Below, piece after piece: positions 48,285-57,203 of a stretch of 64,000 nt of DNA. Source of the DNA: AWTP1-13 sp963814055 (GTDB taxonomy: Bacteria; Pseudomonadota; Alphaproteobacteria; Rhizobiales; Hyphomicrobiaceae); NCBI GenBank assembly GCA_963814055.1, contig CAWFBJ010000028.1, positions 19,078 to 83,077 of the forward strand, read 5' to 3'. Position 1 is the stretch's first letter, and the number at the start of each line of letters is the position of its first letter. The translations under genes were made by a program, and so were the position numbers. The notes beneath the pieces are model-generated. The model made no database searches and was not told where the DNA came from. It worked only from the letters and a program-made list of their open reading frames with translations.

Positions 48285-48300
48285 TTCTTCACGTGAAACA
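48285..48300. other. Second, imperfect parS site
   Basis: TTCTTCACGTGAAACA matches the parS consensus at 14 of 16 positions, with a perfect right half. It is centred 34 bases from the consensus site. The two would give a stronger ParB nucleation point. Confidence 0.75.
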
Positions 48301-50484
48301 TTAGCTGCGAAGAGGCTGCGGCTGACCCTTGACGATCAGCGCATCCACCACCGATACGCCCTGGCCCTGCGGATGCACCAGCACTGGGTTCAGGTCGATT
48401 TCGGCGACCGTGTCGGCATGATCGGACGCGAATTGGCCGAGACGCACCATCAGATCGACAAGCGCGTCCACATCCGCCGCCGGCTGGCCCCGGAATGGTC
48501 CCAGCAGCGGTGCGCCTTTGAGGCGATCAAGCATAGCGCGGGCGTCGCTCTCGCTCAGCGGGAGGGGCGCCAGCGCCACGTCCTTGAAGATTTCCACGTT
48601 GACTCCGCCGAGACCGACCATCAGCAGCGGGCCGAAAGTGGCATCGCGTTTCACACCGAGGATCACCTCGCGTCCCGGCGATGCCATCGGCTGCACCAGC
48701 ACGCCCAGCACCCGCGCATTCGGCGCCGCGCGCAACGCATTGGCGAGCACGCGCTGGTATGCGGTCCGAACGGCGTCGGCCGAATCGAGATTGAGGGCGA
48801 CGGCGCCCGCTTCCGTCTTGTGGGCGATGTCGGGCGATTGCACTTTCAGCGCCACCGCGCCACCGATCCTGTGCGCCGCAGCCGCTGCAGCATCCGCGCT
48901 GTCCGCCAGCTCGCCCGCGTTTTTCGATCCGATGCCATAGGCCGCCAGGATCGGCCGCGCCTCCCACTCGCACAGCATCGGGCCGGCCGCCGCAAGCGCC
49001 TTTTGCGCAGCGGCGCGATCCGCAGCGAACGGCGCGCGCACCTCGATCGGGCGCAGAAATCGCTCGCGCAGCGCCCGGTAGTCGGCCATCGCCCGCAATG
49101 TGCGGGCGCAGTTTGGAATGTCGGTGAAAAGCGGGTAGCCGGCCTCGCTCAGAAGCTTCACCGAAGCCGGCGCCGGCAGCGTGTAGCTCCACAGGAGAAT
49201 GGGCTTGCCCGTTTCAGCAGCAAGAGTGGTCATCGCCTCGCGCTGGCGTTCCAGATTGGCCGCGTTGCGCGCCGTCATCACCACGATGACGCTATCGACT
49301 GAAGGCGACTCCACGACGAACCTGGCAAGGCCCGCGTAGCCGATCTTGTGCAGCGCCTGCGCCGTGGCGTCGACGGGATTCTGCGAGGTGCCGTACGCAG
49401 GCAGGTGCACGTCGATCTTCGCCCGCGTCGCCGCATCGAGCTGCGGAACCTCGAGGCCTGCGGCCGCGCAGGCATCCGCCATCCAGCCGCCCCCGCCGCC
49501 AGAGGCGGTGCAGATGCCGACGCGCTTTCCTGCCGGCAATCGCGATCCGAACGCCACGAAACCCGCGGCGATGTCCACCATCTCGCCGAGATCGCGGCCC
49601 TCGATCAGCCCGTAGCGCTGGAACATCGCGCGGTGCGCCTCGTAGGAGCCCGCCAGCGCCGCCGTATGCGAGGCGGCAGCGCGCATGCCGGCTTCCGACT
49701 GCCCGATCTTGTTGACGATGATCGGCACACCGGCCTTGAGGGCCTTCTCCGCCACGCGCCGGAAGCTGTCGGGACTTTTCACGTCCTCCAGCAGCATCAG
49801 CAGGGCGCTGATCTTGCCTTCGTCGAGAATGAAATCGGCAAAGTCGAGCGTATCGAGGCAGGCTTCGTTGCCGGTCGTGACGACGTAGCGGAAGGCCAGC
49901 TCCTTGGCCCGCCCGTGGTCGAAGAACGAGAAGCCGATGCCGCCGCTCTGCGCGATGACGGCGAGCTGCCCGCGCGCGCGGCCCTGCGGCAGCAGCGGCC
50001 GCTCGCTCGGCTCGACGGCGGGACTGAATGTAGGGCACAGCGCCGCCGCGGTATTGGCGAAGCCTTCCGAATTGGGGCCCATCACCGCCATGCCGTAGCG
50101 CCTGGCGATGGCGCGCATCTCGTCCTGCAGGCCTGCGCCGTCGCCGCCCGCGGCCTCCGCGAACCCGGAGCTCAGCACGACGGCGGAACGTACGCCCGCC
50201 TTGCCGCAGCGCTCCAATTCGGCGGGCACGTGCTGCGCCGGGATAATGAGAATCGCGAGATCGGCCGGAGCGGGCAGATCGGCGACCGAGGCATAGGCCT
50301 TCAGGCCCATTACCTCGCCATGACTGCGACTGATGGGATACAGCGCGCCCTTGAAGGCATGGCCCGTCATCACCTTCATGATGCGCCCGCGCAGGGTTTC
50401 CAAATCCGGCGAGGCGCCAACCACGGCGACGGTTCGCGGCCACAGCAGCGCCCCGAGATCGGGCCGTCCGTTCTGTCCCATCAT
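48301..50484 (-). CDS. NDP-forming acyl-CoA synthetase
   Basis: 727 aa from ATG 50484; ATG 50481 is next, and the frame to 50547 is unlikely. The N-terminal CoA-binding domain begins LLWPRTVAVVGASPDLETLRG. The succinyl-CoA ligase-like domain has GRARGQLAVIAQSGGIGF and AASHTAALAGS. The C-terminal ATP-grasp domain has ALKVQSPDIAHKTEAGAV and MLVGLGG-like LLMVGLGGVNVEIFKD. It makes acyl-CoA (or the reverse) with ATP or GDP/ADP in a single fused chain. There is no acetyltransferase domain. The acid used is unknown. Confidence 0.9.
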   Translation of the reverse strand: MMGQNGRPDLGALLWPRTVAVVGASPDLETLRGRIMKVMTGHAFKGALYPISRSHGEVMGLKAYASVADLPAPADLAILIIPAQHVPAELERCGKAGVRSAVVLSSGFAEAAGGDGAGLQDEMRAIARRYGMAVMGPNSEGFANTAAALCPTFSPAVEPSERPLLPQGRARGQLAVIAQSGGIGFSFFDHGRAKELAFRYVVTTGNEACLDTLDFADFILDEGKISALLMLLEDVKSPDSFRRVAEKALKAGVPIIVNKIGQSEAGMRAAASHTAALAGSYEAHRAMFQRYGLIEGRDLGEMVDIAAGFVAFGSRLPAGKRVGICTASGGGGGWMADACAAAGLEVPQLDAATRAKIDVHLPAYGTSQNPVDATAQALHKIGYAGLARFVVESPSVDSVIVVMTARNAANLERQREAMTTLAAETGKPILLWSYTLPAPASVKLLSEAGYPLFTDIPNCARTLRAMADYRALRERFLRPIEVRAPFAADRAAAQKALAAAGPMLCEWEARPILAAYGIGSKNAGELADSADAAAAAAHRIGGAVALKVQSPDIAHKTEAGAVALNLDSADAVRTAYQRVLANALRAAPNARVLGVLVQPMASPGREVILGVKRDATFGPLLMVGLGGVNVEIFKDVALAPLPLSESDARAMLDRLKGAPLLGPFRGQPAADVDALVDLMVRLGQFASDHADTVAEIDLNPVLVHPQGQGVSVVDALIVKGQPQPLRS

Positions 50485-50649
50485 GCACCCGTCACCCAGC
50501 CCGCTGCGTTCATGGCGTCCTCCCAGGCCCGTCGAAAACGGCGCCATGCTAATGCAGCGATGATCGACGCACCACCCGGAAGCGCTCGCGTTACGATGGC
50601 GCCGGGGCTACAAGTCGCGGCAGATATGCAAGCTTGCCACGGAGGAGCC

Positions 50650-51075
50650 ATGCAGCTCGAAATCGCCCAGAAGATCGTCGCCGCCGCGATGGCCAGCGCC
50701 AGGTCGCACAAGTTCAAGCCGCTCGCTGTCGTCGTGCTCGATGCCCGCGGTGCCCTGCGGGCCGCTGCGGCCGAGGACGGCGCGAGCTTGAAGCGCGCCG
50801 AAATCGCCATCGGCAAAGCGCATGGCGCACTGGCCATGGGACTTGGATCGCGCACCCTGTTCTCACGCTCCCAGCAGCAGCCGCAGTTCATGGCCGCCGT
50901 GACGCACGCGGTGGGCGGGTCGCTCATCCCGGTGCCGGGCGGCGTGCTGATCAACGACAGCGCGGGCACGCTTCTGGGCGCCGTCGGCGTGTCCGGCGAC
51001 ACGTCCGACAACGATGAAATCGCCGCCATGGCCGGCATCGCGGCGGCAGGCTGCAAGGGCGACCCCGGAGCCTGA
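50650..51075 (+). CDS. GlcG/HbpS family haem-binding-like protein
   Basis: 141 aa from ATG 50650 with GGAGGAG just upstream. The family pattern is clear: EIAQKIVAAAMASARSH, LAVVVLDARGALRAAAAEDGAS, RAEIAIGKAHGALAMGLGSR, then GGVLINDSAGTLLGAVGVSGDTSDNDE near the end. HbpS from Streptomyces binds haem and senses redox stress, whereas GlcG has no known activity. It has no signal peptide. It ends four bases before mutM on the same strand. Confidence 0.85.
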   Translation: MQLEIAQKIVAAAMASARSHKFKPLAVVVLDARGALRAAAAEDGASLKRAEIAIGKAHGALAMGLGSRTLFSRSQQQPQFMAAVTHAVGGSLIPVPGGVLINDSAGTLLGAVGVSGDTSDNDEIAAMAGIAAAGCKGDPGA

Positions 51076-51079
51076 TCAC

Positions 51080-51968
51080 ATGCCGGAACTACCCGAGGTG
51101 GAGACCGTGCGTGCTGGCCTAGAGCCCGTGCTGCGGGGTCGCCGCTTCGTCCGCGTGGAGCAGCGCCGCAAAGATTTGCGCTTTCCGCTGCCCGAGCGAT
51201 TTGCCGAGCGTCTCACCGGCCGCAGGATTTCCAGGCTCGATCGCCGCGCGAAATACATCCTGGTGCATCTCGACAAAGGCGAGGTACTGGCCGTGCATCT
51301 GGGCATGACGGGGCGGTTCAGCATCAGCCGGAGCAGCGCCGGAAAACCTGCTCAGCTCGGCGAATACACCCACGACCATGGGCACGACGCCAAGCACGAC
51401 CATCTCGTATTCACGATGTCGGGCGGCGCCGTCGTCACCTACAACGACGCCCGCCGGTTCGGGTACATGACGCTGATTCCGACTGCCGAGATCGAGCAGG
51501 ACGCCTTCTTTCGCGGCCTTGGCGTCGAGCCCCTCGGCGACGACCTGAACGCGGCCTATCTCGCCCGGCGGGCCTGCGGCAAGAAGGTGGACCTCAAGGC
51601 GTTCCTGATGGACCAGCGCATCATCGCCGGCCTCGGCAACATCTACGTGTGCGAAGCGCTGTTCCGCGCCGGCCTCGAATCCGTGGAAGCTGGCCTGCCG
51701 CCTCGCGACCAAGACCGGCAAGCCGACACCCGCCGCCGAACGTCTCGTTCCTCAAATCAAGGCGGTACTCGCCGATGCCATCCGCGCCGGCGGCTCCACG
51801 CTGCGCGATTACAAGCAGGCCAACGGCGACATCGGCAGCTTCCAGAAGGAATTCGCCGTCTACGGCCGCGAAGGCGAACCTTGCGCAAGACCCGGCTGCC
51901 GCGGCACCGTGCGCCGCAAGACGCAAGGCGGCCGCTCGACCTTCTTCTGTCCCGCCTGCCAGCGCTGA
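51080..51968 (+). pseudogene. mutM: Formamidopyrimidine-DNA glycosylase, frameshifted
   Basis: About 295 aa after repair. It starts MPELPEVETVR, with P2 and E3 catalytic. HLGMTGRF, NDARRFGYM and DQRIIAGLGNIYVCEALF are intact. The frame then breaks at 51671-51680 (GGCCTCGAATCC). Dropping one A gives RAGLDPWKLACRLATKTG, and the rest reads GGSTLRDYKQANG, YGREGEPCARPGC and FFCPACQR, the zinc finger with four Cys. It excises 8-oxoguanine. As written the protein loses its zinc finger and would be inactive. Its neighbours are those usual for rhizobial mutM. Confidence 0.88.
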
Positions 51969-51995
51969 CCTTTCACCGCAACGGAGCATCCGCAC

Positions 51996-52769
51996 ATGGC
52001 ATACGAAACCATCCTCGTCGAAACCAAGGGCCGCGTCGGCATCGTCAGACTGAACCGTCCCTCCGCGCTCAACGCTCTCAACGCGCAACTGATCGACGAG
52101 ATGTCGAAGGCGCTCGACGCCTTCGAGGACGACGAAGGCATCGGCTGCATCGTCATCACGGGCAGCGAGAAAGCCTTCGCCGCCGGTGCCGACATCAAGG
52201 AAATGCAGTCCAAGACCTACATGTCGGCCTACAAGGAAGATTTCATTTCCAAGTGGGATCGCGTGGCGCGCGCACGCAAACCTGTGGTTGCCGCGGTCGC
52301 TGGCTTCGCGCTCGGCGGAGGCTGCGAGCTCGCCATGATGTGCGATATCGTCATCGCCGCCGACACGGCCAAGTTCGGCCAACCCGAGATCAAGCTGGGC
52401 GTCATGCCTGGTTCGGGCGGCACGCAGCGCCTGATCCGGCAGGTCGGCAAGGCCAAGGCCATGGAAATGTGCCTCACCGGCCGGATGATGGACGCCGCCG
52501 AGGCCGAGCGCGCCAATCTGGTGGCTCGCGTCGTGCCGGCAGCGTCGCTCATGGACGAGGCCATGAAGACCGCCGAAGCCATCGCCTCCATGTCGCTACC
52601 CGTGGCCATGATGACCAAGGAGACCATCAACCGGGCCTACGAGACCTCGCTGGCCGAGGGTATCCGCTTCGAGCGGCGGGTGTTCCATTCGCAGTTCGCG
52701 CTGGCCGATCAAAAGGAAGGAATGGCCGCCTTCGTGGAGAAGCGCAAACCGGCCTTCAAGCATACGTAG
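51996..52769 (+). CDS. Enoyl-CoA hydratase
   Basis: 257 aa, the normal length. The oxyanion-hole strand AFAAGADIKEM is at about 60-70. GGGCELAMMCDIV and FGQPEIKLGVMPGSGGTQRL keep both catalytic glutamates, and the final KRKPAFKH is typical. It hydrates trans-2-enoyl-CoA in fatty-acid breakdown. The start is ATG 51996 with GGAG nine bases upstream. It lies 27 bases after mutM and before rpsT, the order seen in Bradyrhizobium and relatives. Confidence 0.93.
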   Translation: MAYETILVETKGRVGIVRLNRPSALNALNAQLIDEMSKALDAFEDDEGIGCIVITGSEKAFAAGADIKEMQSKTYMSAYKEDFISKWDRVARARKPVVAAVAGFALGGGCELAMMCDIVIAADTAKFGQPEIKLGVMPGSGGTQRLIRQVGKAKAMEMCLTGRMMDAAEAERANLVARVVPAASLMDEAMKTAEAIASMSLPVAMMTKETINRAYETSLAEGIRFERRVFHSQFALADQKEGMAAFVEKRKPAFKHT

Positions 52770-52779
52770 ACGGCATTTG

Positions 52780-52809
52780 TTGACCCTTTTGGCCGCAACG
52801 GTCTATGAG
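52780..52809 (+). promoter_or_regulatory. Candidate sigma-70 promoter of rpsT
   Basis: TTGACC (52780-52785) and TATGAG (52804-52809) are separated by 18 bases and lie 65 bases ahead of the rpsT start, right after the enoyl-CoA hydratase stop. Confidence 0.45.
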
Positions 52810-52874
52810 AGCACAACTTTCACCCTCGGGGCGCGCACCTGCCGCCCCGATTCGTACCCAGGAGCTCCCAATCT

Positions 52875-53138
52875 ATGGCTAATACCACGTCGGCCCGGAA
52901 GGCCGCGCGCCAAGCCGTGCATCGTACCGAGATCAACAAATCCCGCACGTCACGCATGAAGCTGTCCGTGCGCAAAGTAGAAGAGGCCGTTACTTCCGGC
53001 GACAAGTCCGCCGCCAAGGCCGCTCTCCTAGCCGCAGAGCCGATTCTGATGCGCGCCTCCCAGAAGGGGATCGTCCACAAAAAATCGGCAGCGCGCAAAG
53101 TTTCGCGCCTGGCTTCGCGCGTCAAATCCATGGCCTGA
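52875..53138 (+). CDS. rpsT: Ribosomal protein S20 (bS20)
   Basis: 87 aa, normal length. It starts ANTTSARKAARQ and has RTEINKSRTSRMK and the helical end KSAARKVSRLASRVKS. It binds 16S rRNA in early small-subunit assembly. The start is ATG 52875 behind AGGAG. It is followed by the 600-base gap leading to the dnaA region. Confidence 0.97.
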   Translation: MANTTSARKAARQAVHRTEINKSRTSRMKLSVRKVEEAVTSGDKSAAKAALLAAEPILMRASQKGIVHKKSAARKVSRLASRVKSMA

Positions 53139-53738
53139 TCCGGCTCGCGATCTTATTTCTGCCGGGGCGGGCCCATGGCCCGTCGTGTGGCAAAAAAGCC
53201 GCAAAACCAGTCAGGGCAGAGTCGGTATTGGCGGGGTTGATTTGTAAAGAATCCAGAGTGTTCCGAGCGCATGTGCATCCACGGCATGGTGGATGCAGGA
53301 CAGCGAGTCTCTAGCCTCCCAAACGGAATAATACAGTTGAACAAAGATTATTTTTCACCAGATGGGAACGCGACCCGTTGCGCCGAATCCGGTTGATGAG
53401 TCAGTCGTTTTCCCCATCTTTTCGGACTCCGCCCTGGGTTATCCACCGCCCCTTCCGGCGCATACCCGCACGCCGCGCCGATTTGACCGGCCCGGCCCTT
53501 TCGTCCTACATACTTCGGCGTTGGGGCGGCGTTGTTAAACCCACCCAACAACTAAAGACAGCGTTTCTGAGTGCAGGCCAAGTATTTCGTAGCTCAGAAC
53601 TCGGTGTTTCGCGTGCGGTAATCGACGTCTGTATTGGGTAGTTCTTGAGTAAGCGAAGATTATTCTTCGTTTTTCGAGCATGGCGTCGTTTTGCGGCAAA
53701 AGAATTAATGCGGCGTTGCATAGGGGGTAAAGACGAGC
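53139..53738. other. Gap before dnaA cluster; possible origin region
   Basis: 600 bases without a gene, with AT-rich parts near 53220-53360 and 53550-53720 in a GC-rich genome. DnaA-box-like words are TTATCCACC (53441-53449, 8 of 9) and the reverse-type TGTGCATCC (53272-53280, 7 of 9). A 16-base inverted repeat, CGAAGA-TTAT-TCTTCG (53654-53669), is followed by five T. Position between rpsT and dnaA suits an origin, but many alphaproteobacteria place oriC near hemE, and the boxes are few. Confidence 0.3.
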
Positions 53739-54176
53739 GTGGGTGGTGATGTCCCGATCGAGTCCATTTCGGTGGACGAGACATGGGCGAGACTGAAGCG
53801 CGATGCGGACGCGGTTCTGATCGACGTCAGGACGATTGCCGAGTGGGCCTATGTGGGCTTGCCGGACCTGTCATCGATCAACAAGCGGCCTGTGCTGGTG
53901 GAGTGGCAAACCTTCCCAGACGACCGTCTGAACACTGCGTTTATTGATCGCATTGCCGAAGCGCTCAGTCCCATCGGCGCCAGCAAAGACAGCGAGCTGC
54001 TCTTTATCTGTCGCTCCGGCAGCAGAAGCCTCAAGGCTGCGCGGGCGATGGCCGCGGCGGGTTACACCCGCTGCCGGAACGTGGCGGACGGATTCGAGGG
54101 GCCACTCGATGCCGATCGTCACAGAGGGCGCCTCCAAGGCTGGAAGGCCAGGGGGCTTCCGTGGGCGCAAGGCTAA
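53739..54176 (+). CDS. Rhodanese-like protein
   Basis: 145 aa from GTG 53739. DADAVLIDVRTIAEWAYVG is the rhodanese core, and the active-site loop is C91-RSGSRS in LLFICRSGSRSLKAA, followed by GYTRCRNVADGFEG. It would transfer sulphane sulphur in the cytoplasm. It precedes dnaA by 139 bases on the same strand. The physiological acceptor is unknown. Confidence 0.85.
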   Translation: MGGDVPIESISVDETWARLKRDADAVLIDVRTIAEWAYVGLPDLSSINKRPVLVEWQTFPDDRLNTAFIDRIAEALSPIGASKDSELLFICRSGSRSLKAARAMAAAGYTRCRNVADGFEGPLDADRHRGRLQGWKARGLPWAQG

Positions 54177-54315
54177 CGCGACCACATACGGAAATGCGCA
54201 CCGAGGCTGCGACGTCTGAAATGTACGGCGGACGGACGGATCGCGGGCTAGGGGCGAGTACTGACTGCAGAGGCGGCGGTCAAAGGCGGCAAAGTTCAGT
54301 TATGGCGGGGTCAAA

Positions 54316-55827
54316 ATGCAAGACAGCACGCAAGTGCCGGGTGTTACCGATGCGCTAGACGAATCTGCGGGCAAGACCGAAACGGCGGCCAAGCCCGCAC
54401 TTCCCAAGGGAGACAAGGTGCGCGTGATGTTGCGCGCACGGTTCGGTGCCGAGGTCTACGACTGCTGGTTCCACGCCTTGGAATTCGAAAGCTTCGACGG
54501 CCGCACTGTCCGGGCCTCCGTCCCGGTGAAGTTTCTGCAAACGTGGATCCAGGCCCACTACGCGGATGGACTTCTGGAATGCTGCACGGCCGAGTTCCAA
54601 GGCGCCGAGCGGCTGGAAGTCGTGACCCGGGAATTCGGCGCGGGCCGCACGGTGCCGGCACAACTCGCCGCTCCGGTTCGCAGCACGAACGCGGCTCCGG
54701 CGGAACCGTCAGCAACCGGGCCCCGGCGCGTGGCGGTTGGGCCAAGCCCGGCGTTCACCCGCACCGCAGTGAACGGCTTCCAGGGTTCGCCTCTCGATCC
54801 CAAATACACCTTCGAGACCTTCGCGGAGGGCAAGGCCAACCGCATCGCCCACGCGGTGGCCGCCCAGGTGGCTGCCACCGTGCTCGACGAGCAGCGGCCG
54901 TTCAACCCGCTTTATCTCCATTCCCAAGTCGGGCTCGGCAAGACGCATCTGCTTCATGCCATCGCCTGGGAGGTCAAGCGGCGTGCGCCCACCGCGCAGG
55001 TGCTCTACCTGACGGCCGAGCGCTTCCGCTATCAGTTCGTGGAAGCCGTGCGCAGCCAGGATGCCATCGCGTTCAAGGACAAGTTCCGCGCCATCGACAT
55101 CCTGCTGATCGACGATCTCGAATTCATGCAAGGCGAGAAGACCGAGCAGGAGTTCGAGCACATCATCAACGCGCTGCTTGATGGCGGCCGCCAGGTCGTG
55201 GTCGCTTCTGCCCGTCCGCCGGGACAGCTCGATCGCCTCAACGATCGCATGCGCTCGCGCATGCAGCGCGGCCTCATCGTCGAGATCACCGACTTCGACG
55301 AGGAGTTGCGTCTCAAGATCCTGGAGCGGCGGGTGCAGGAAAAGCGCCTGACCGACCCTACTTTCGAGCTCTCTGGCCAGGTGCTCAAGCTCCTTGCCGA
55401 CCGGCTGACGGAAAACGGCCGTGAACTCGAAGGCGCGGTCAACCGCCTCTACCTGACCTGGCAGCTGATGCACACACCCATCACGCTGGATTCGGTCGAG
55501 GCCATCATCCGCGACCTTGTGCTCGGCGTCGAACCCAGGCGCATCAAGGTCGACGACATCCTGCGCATCGTCTCCCGGCACTTCGCCGTGCCCAAGTCGG
55601 AGATCCTCTCCGATCGCCGGCATCGCTCGGTGGTACGGCCCCGGCAGATCGGGATGTATCTGGCCAAGCAGCTGACCGCGCGCTCGCTGCCGGAGATCGG
55701 CCGCCGGTTCGGCAATCGCGACCACACCACGGTTCTGCATGCCATACGCAAGATCGACAAGGAAATGGGCGACAATCCACGCCTCAAGGACGAGATCGAA
55801 GAACTGAAGCGGCAGCTCAACAGGTAA
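54316..55827 (+). CDS. dnaA: Chromosomal replication initiator DnaA
   Basis: 503 aa. Domain I spans about 30-100 and the linker 100-160. The AAA+ core has Walker A HSQVGLGKTH (203-211) and Walker B DILLIDDLEF, and domain IV contains RPRQIGMYLAKQL and FGNRDHTTVLHA. The last is GNRDHTT where most DnaAs have GGRDHTT; the DNA-contacting RDHTT is kept. It binds DnaA boxes with ATP to open oriC. The start is ATG 54316. It heads the dnaA-dnaN-recF-gyrB set. Confidence 0.97.
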   Translation: MQDSTQVPGVTDALDESAGKTETAAKPALPKGDKVRVMLRARFGAEVYDCWFHALEFESFDGRTVRASVPVKFLQTWIQAHYADGLLECCTAEFQGAERLEVVTREFGAGRTVPAQLAAPVRSTNAAPAEPSATGPRRVAVGPSPAFTRTAVNGFQGSPLDPKYTFETFAEGKANRIAHAVAAQVAATVLDEQRPFNPLYLHSQVGLGKTHLLHAIAWEVKRRAPTAQVLYLTAERFRYQFVEAVRSQDAIAFKDKFRAIDILLIDDLEFMQGEKTEQEFEHIINALLDGGRQVVVASARPPGQLDRLNDRMRSRMQRGLIVEITDFDEELRLKILERRVQEKRLTDPTFELSGQVLKLLADRLTENGRELEGAVNRLYLTWQLMHTPITLDSVEAIIRDLVLGVEPRRIKVDDILRIVSRHFAVPKSEILSDRRHRSVVRPRQIGMYLAKQLTARSLPEIGRRFGNRDHTTVLHAIRKIDKEMGDNPRLKDEIEELKRQLNR

Positions 55828-56084
55828 CGGCGGCGGGGCGTCGGGTCCGTCCACACGGGGTTGGGGGCGGATGCAGCGGGGCGGGGGCGGTGTCGATTGG
55901 CGCCGCTCCCTCTCCATTTGTGTGGGTGCCTTGCCGGCTAAGATAGGGCGGCCCTTGCAAAATGGTGCGTCGCGGTCCACGCTTGTATCAGCATGCGAAT
56001 CTCCTCAGCGGATCTTGGACTTTCTCGCGTGTGTGAAGATCCGCAGACACCCCTGACGGTGAATAACACTGAGAGCGCCGAGTC

Positions 56085-57203
56085 ATGAAGCTGGTGATCG
56101 AACGCGGTGAGTTGTTGAGAGCGCTAGGCCATGTCACGAGCGTGGTGGAACGGCGCACGACCATCCCGATTCTGTCCAACGTCCTGCTGAAGGCCACCAA
56201 CCAGGGCCTGCAATTCAAGGCGACCGACCTGGAACGCGAGGTGCTGGAACAGGCGCCGGCCGACGTTTCCCAGCCCGGTGCGGTCACGGTGCCGGCGCAC
56301 GTCCTGCACGACATCGTGCGCAAGCTGCCCGATGGCGCAGAGGTGGAAATCAAGCGCGACGCCGAAAAGGAACGGCTGACCCTCAGCTCCGGCCAGTCCC
56401 GCTTCTCATTGCAGACGCTACCGCCCGAGGACTTTCCCGACCTGGCGCCGGGCGAGCTCAGCCACAAATTCGAGATCGCCGCGCACGAGCTCAAGCGCCT
56501 GATCGACAAGACACGCTTTGCCATTTCCACCGAAGAGACGCGCTACTATCTCAACGGCATCTATCTGCATCCCGCCACCCAGGGCAAGCAGGCCACGCTG
56601 CGCGCGGTCGCAACCGACGGTCATCGGCTGGCCCAGGCCGAGCTGCCGCTGCCGAAAGGGGCCAGCGGCATGCCCGGTGTCATCCTCCCACGCAAGACCG
56701 TGCACGAACTGCACCGTCTGATCGAAAGCAGCGATGCCACCATCCAGGTCGGCATCTCGCCATCCAAGGCGCGCTTCGAGATCGGCACCATCACGCTCAC
56801 CACCAAGCTGATCGACGGCACGTTCCCCGACTATGCGCGCGTCATACCCAAGGGCAACGACAAGGCGCTCAAGGTCGACAACGCCGAATTCAAGAGCGCC
56901 GTGGACCGCGTATCGACCATCGCCAGCGAGCGCGGACGCGCGGTGAAGCTCAACATCAGCAGCGACAAGCTCATCCTCTCCGTCAACAATCCGGAGGGCG
57001 GCAGCGCCACTGAGGAACTTGGCGTCGATTACGATGCCACGCCCCTGGAAATCGGCTTCAACGCCCGCTATCTCCTGGACATCGCCGGTCAGCTCGAGAG
57101 CGAGACCGCACACTTCCAGCTTGCCGATCCGGGCTCCCCGACCATGGTGCGGGATGGCAGCGACGAAGGGGCGCTCTACGTGCTGATGCCGATGCGTGTC
57201 TGA
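56085..57203 (+). CDS. dnaN: DNA polymerase III beta subunit (sliding clamp)
   Basis: 372 aa, normal length. It starts MKLVIERGELLRALGHVTSVVERR with the T..IL.NV pattern of clamp domain 1. FPDLAPGE, ATDGHRLAQAELPL and the C-terminal YVLMPMRV are standard. It forms the ring that tethers polymerase III. It begins 257 bases after dnaA, and its stop overlaps the possible recF start. Confidence 0.97.
   Translation: MKLVIERGELLRALGHVTSVVERRTTIPILSNVLLKATNQGLQFKATDLEREVLEQAPADVSQPGAVTVPAHVLHDIVRKLPDGAEVEIKRDAEKERLTLSSGQSRFSLQTLPPEDFPDLAPGELSHKFEIAAHELKRLIDKTRFAISTEETRYYLNGIYLHPATQGKQATLRAVATDGHRLAQAELPLPKGASGMPGVILPRKTVHELHRLIESSDATIQVGISPSKARFEIGTITLTTKLIDGTFPDYARVIPKGNDKALKVDNAEFKSAVDRVSTIASERGRAVKLNISSDKLILSVNNPEGGSATEELGVDYDATPLEIGFNARYLLDIAGQLESETAHFQLADPGSPTMVRDGSDEGALYVLMPMRV

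Noticed and set aside
51014..52783. 589-codon + frame starting in mutM and continuing through the enoyl-CoA hydratase gene
   Set aside because: Only its first 200 codons are MutM; after the frameshift it reads the wrong frame of mutM and of the hydratase.
54709..55980. 423-codon minus-strand frame opposite dnaA
   Set aside because: Antisense shadow of a GC-rich gene; no family resemblance.
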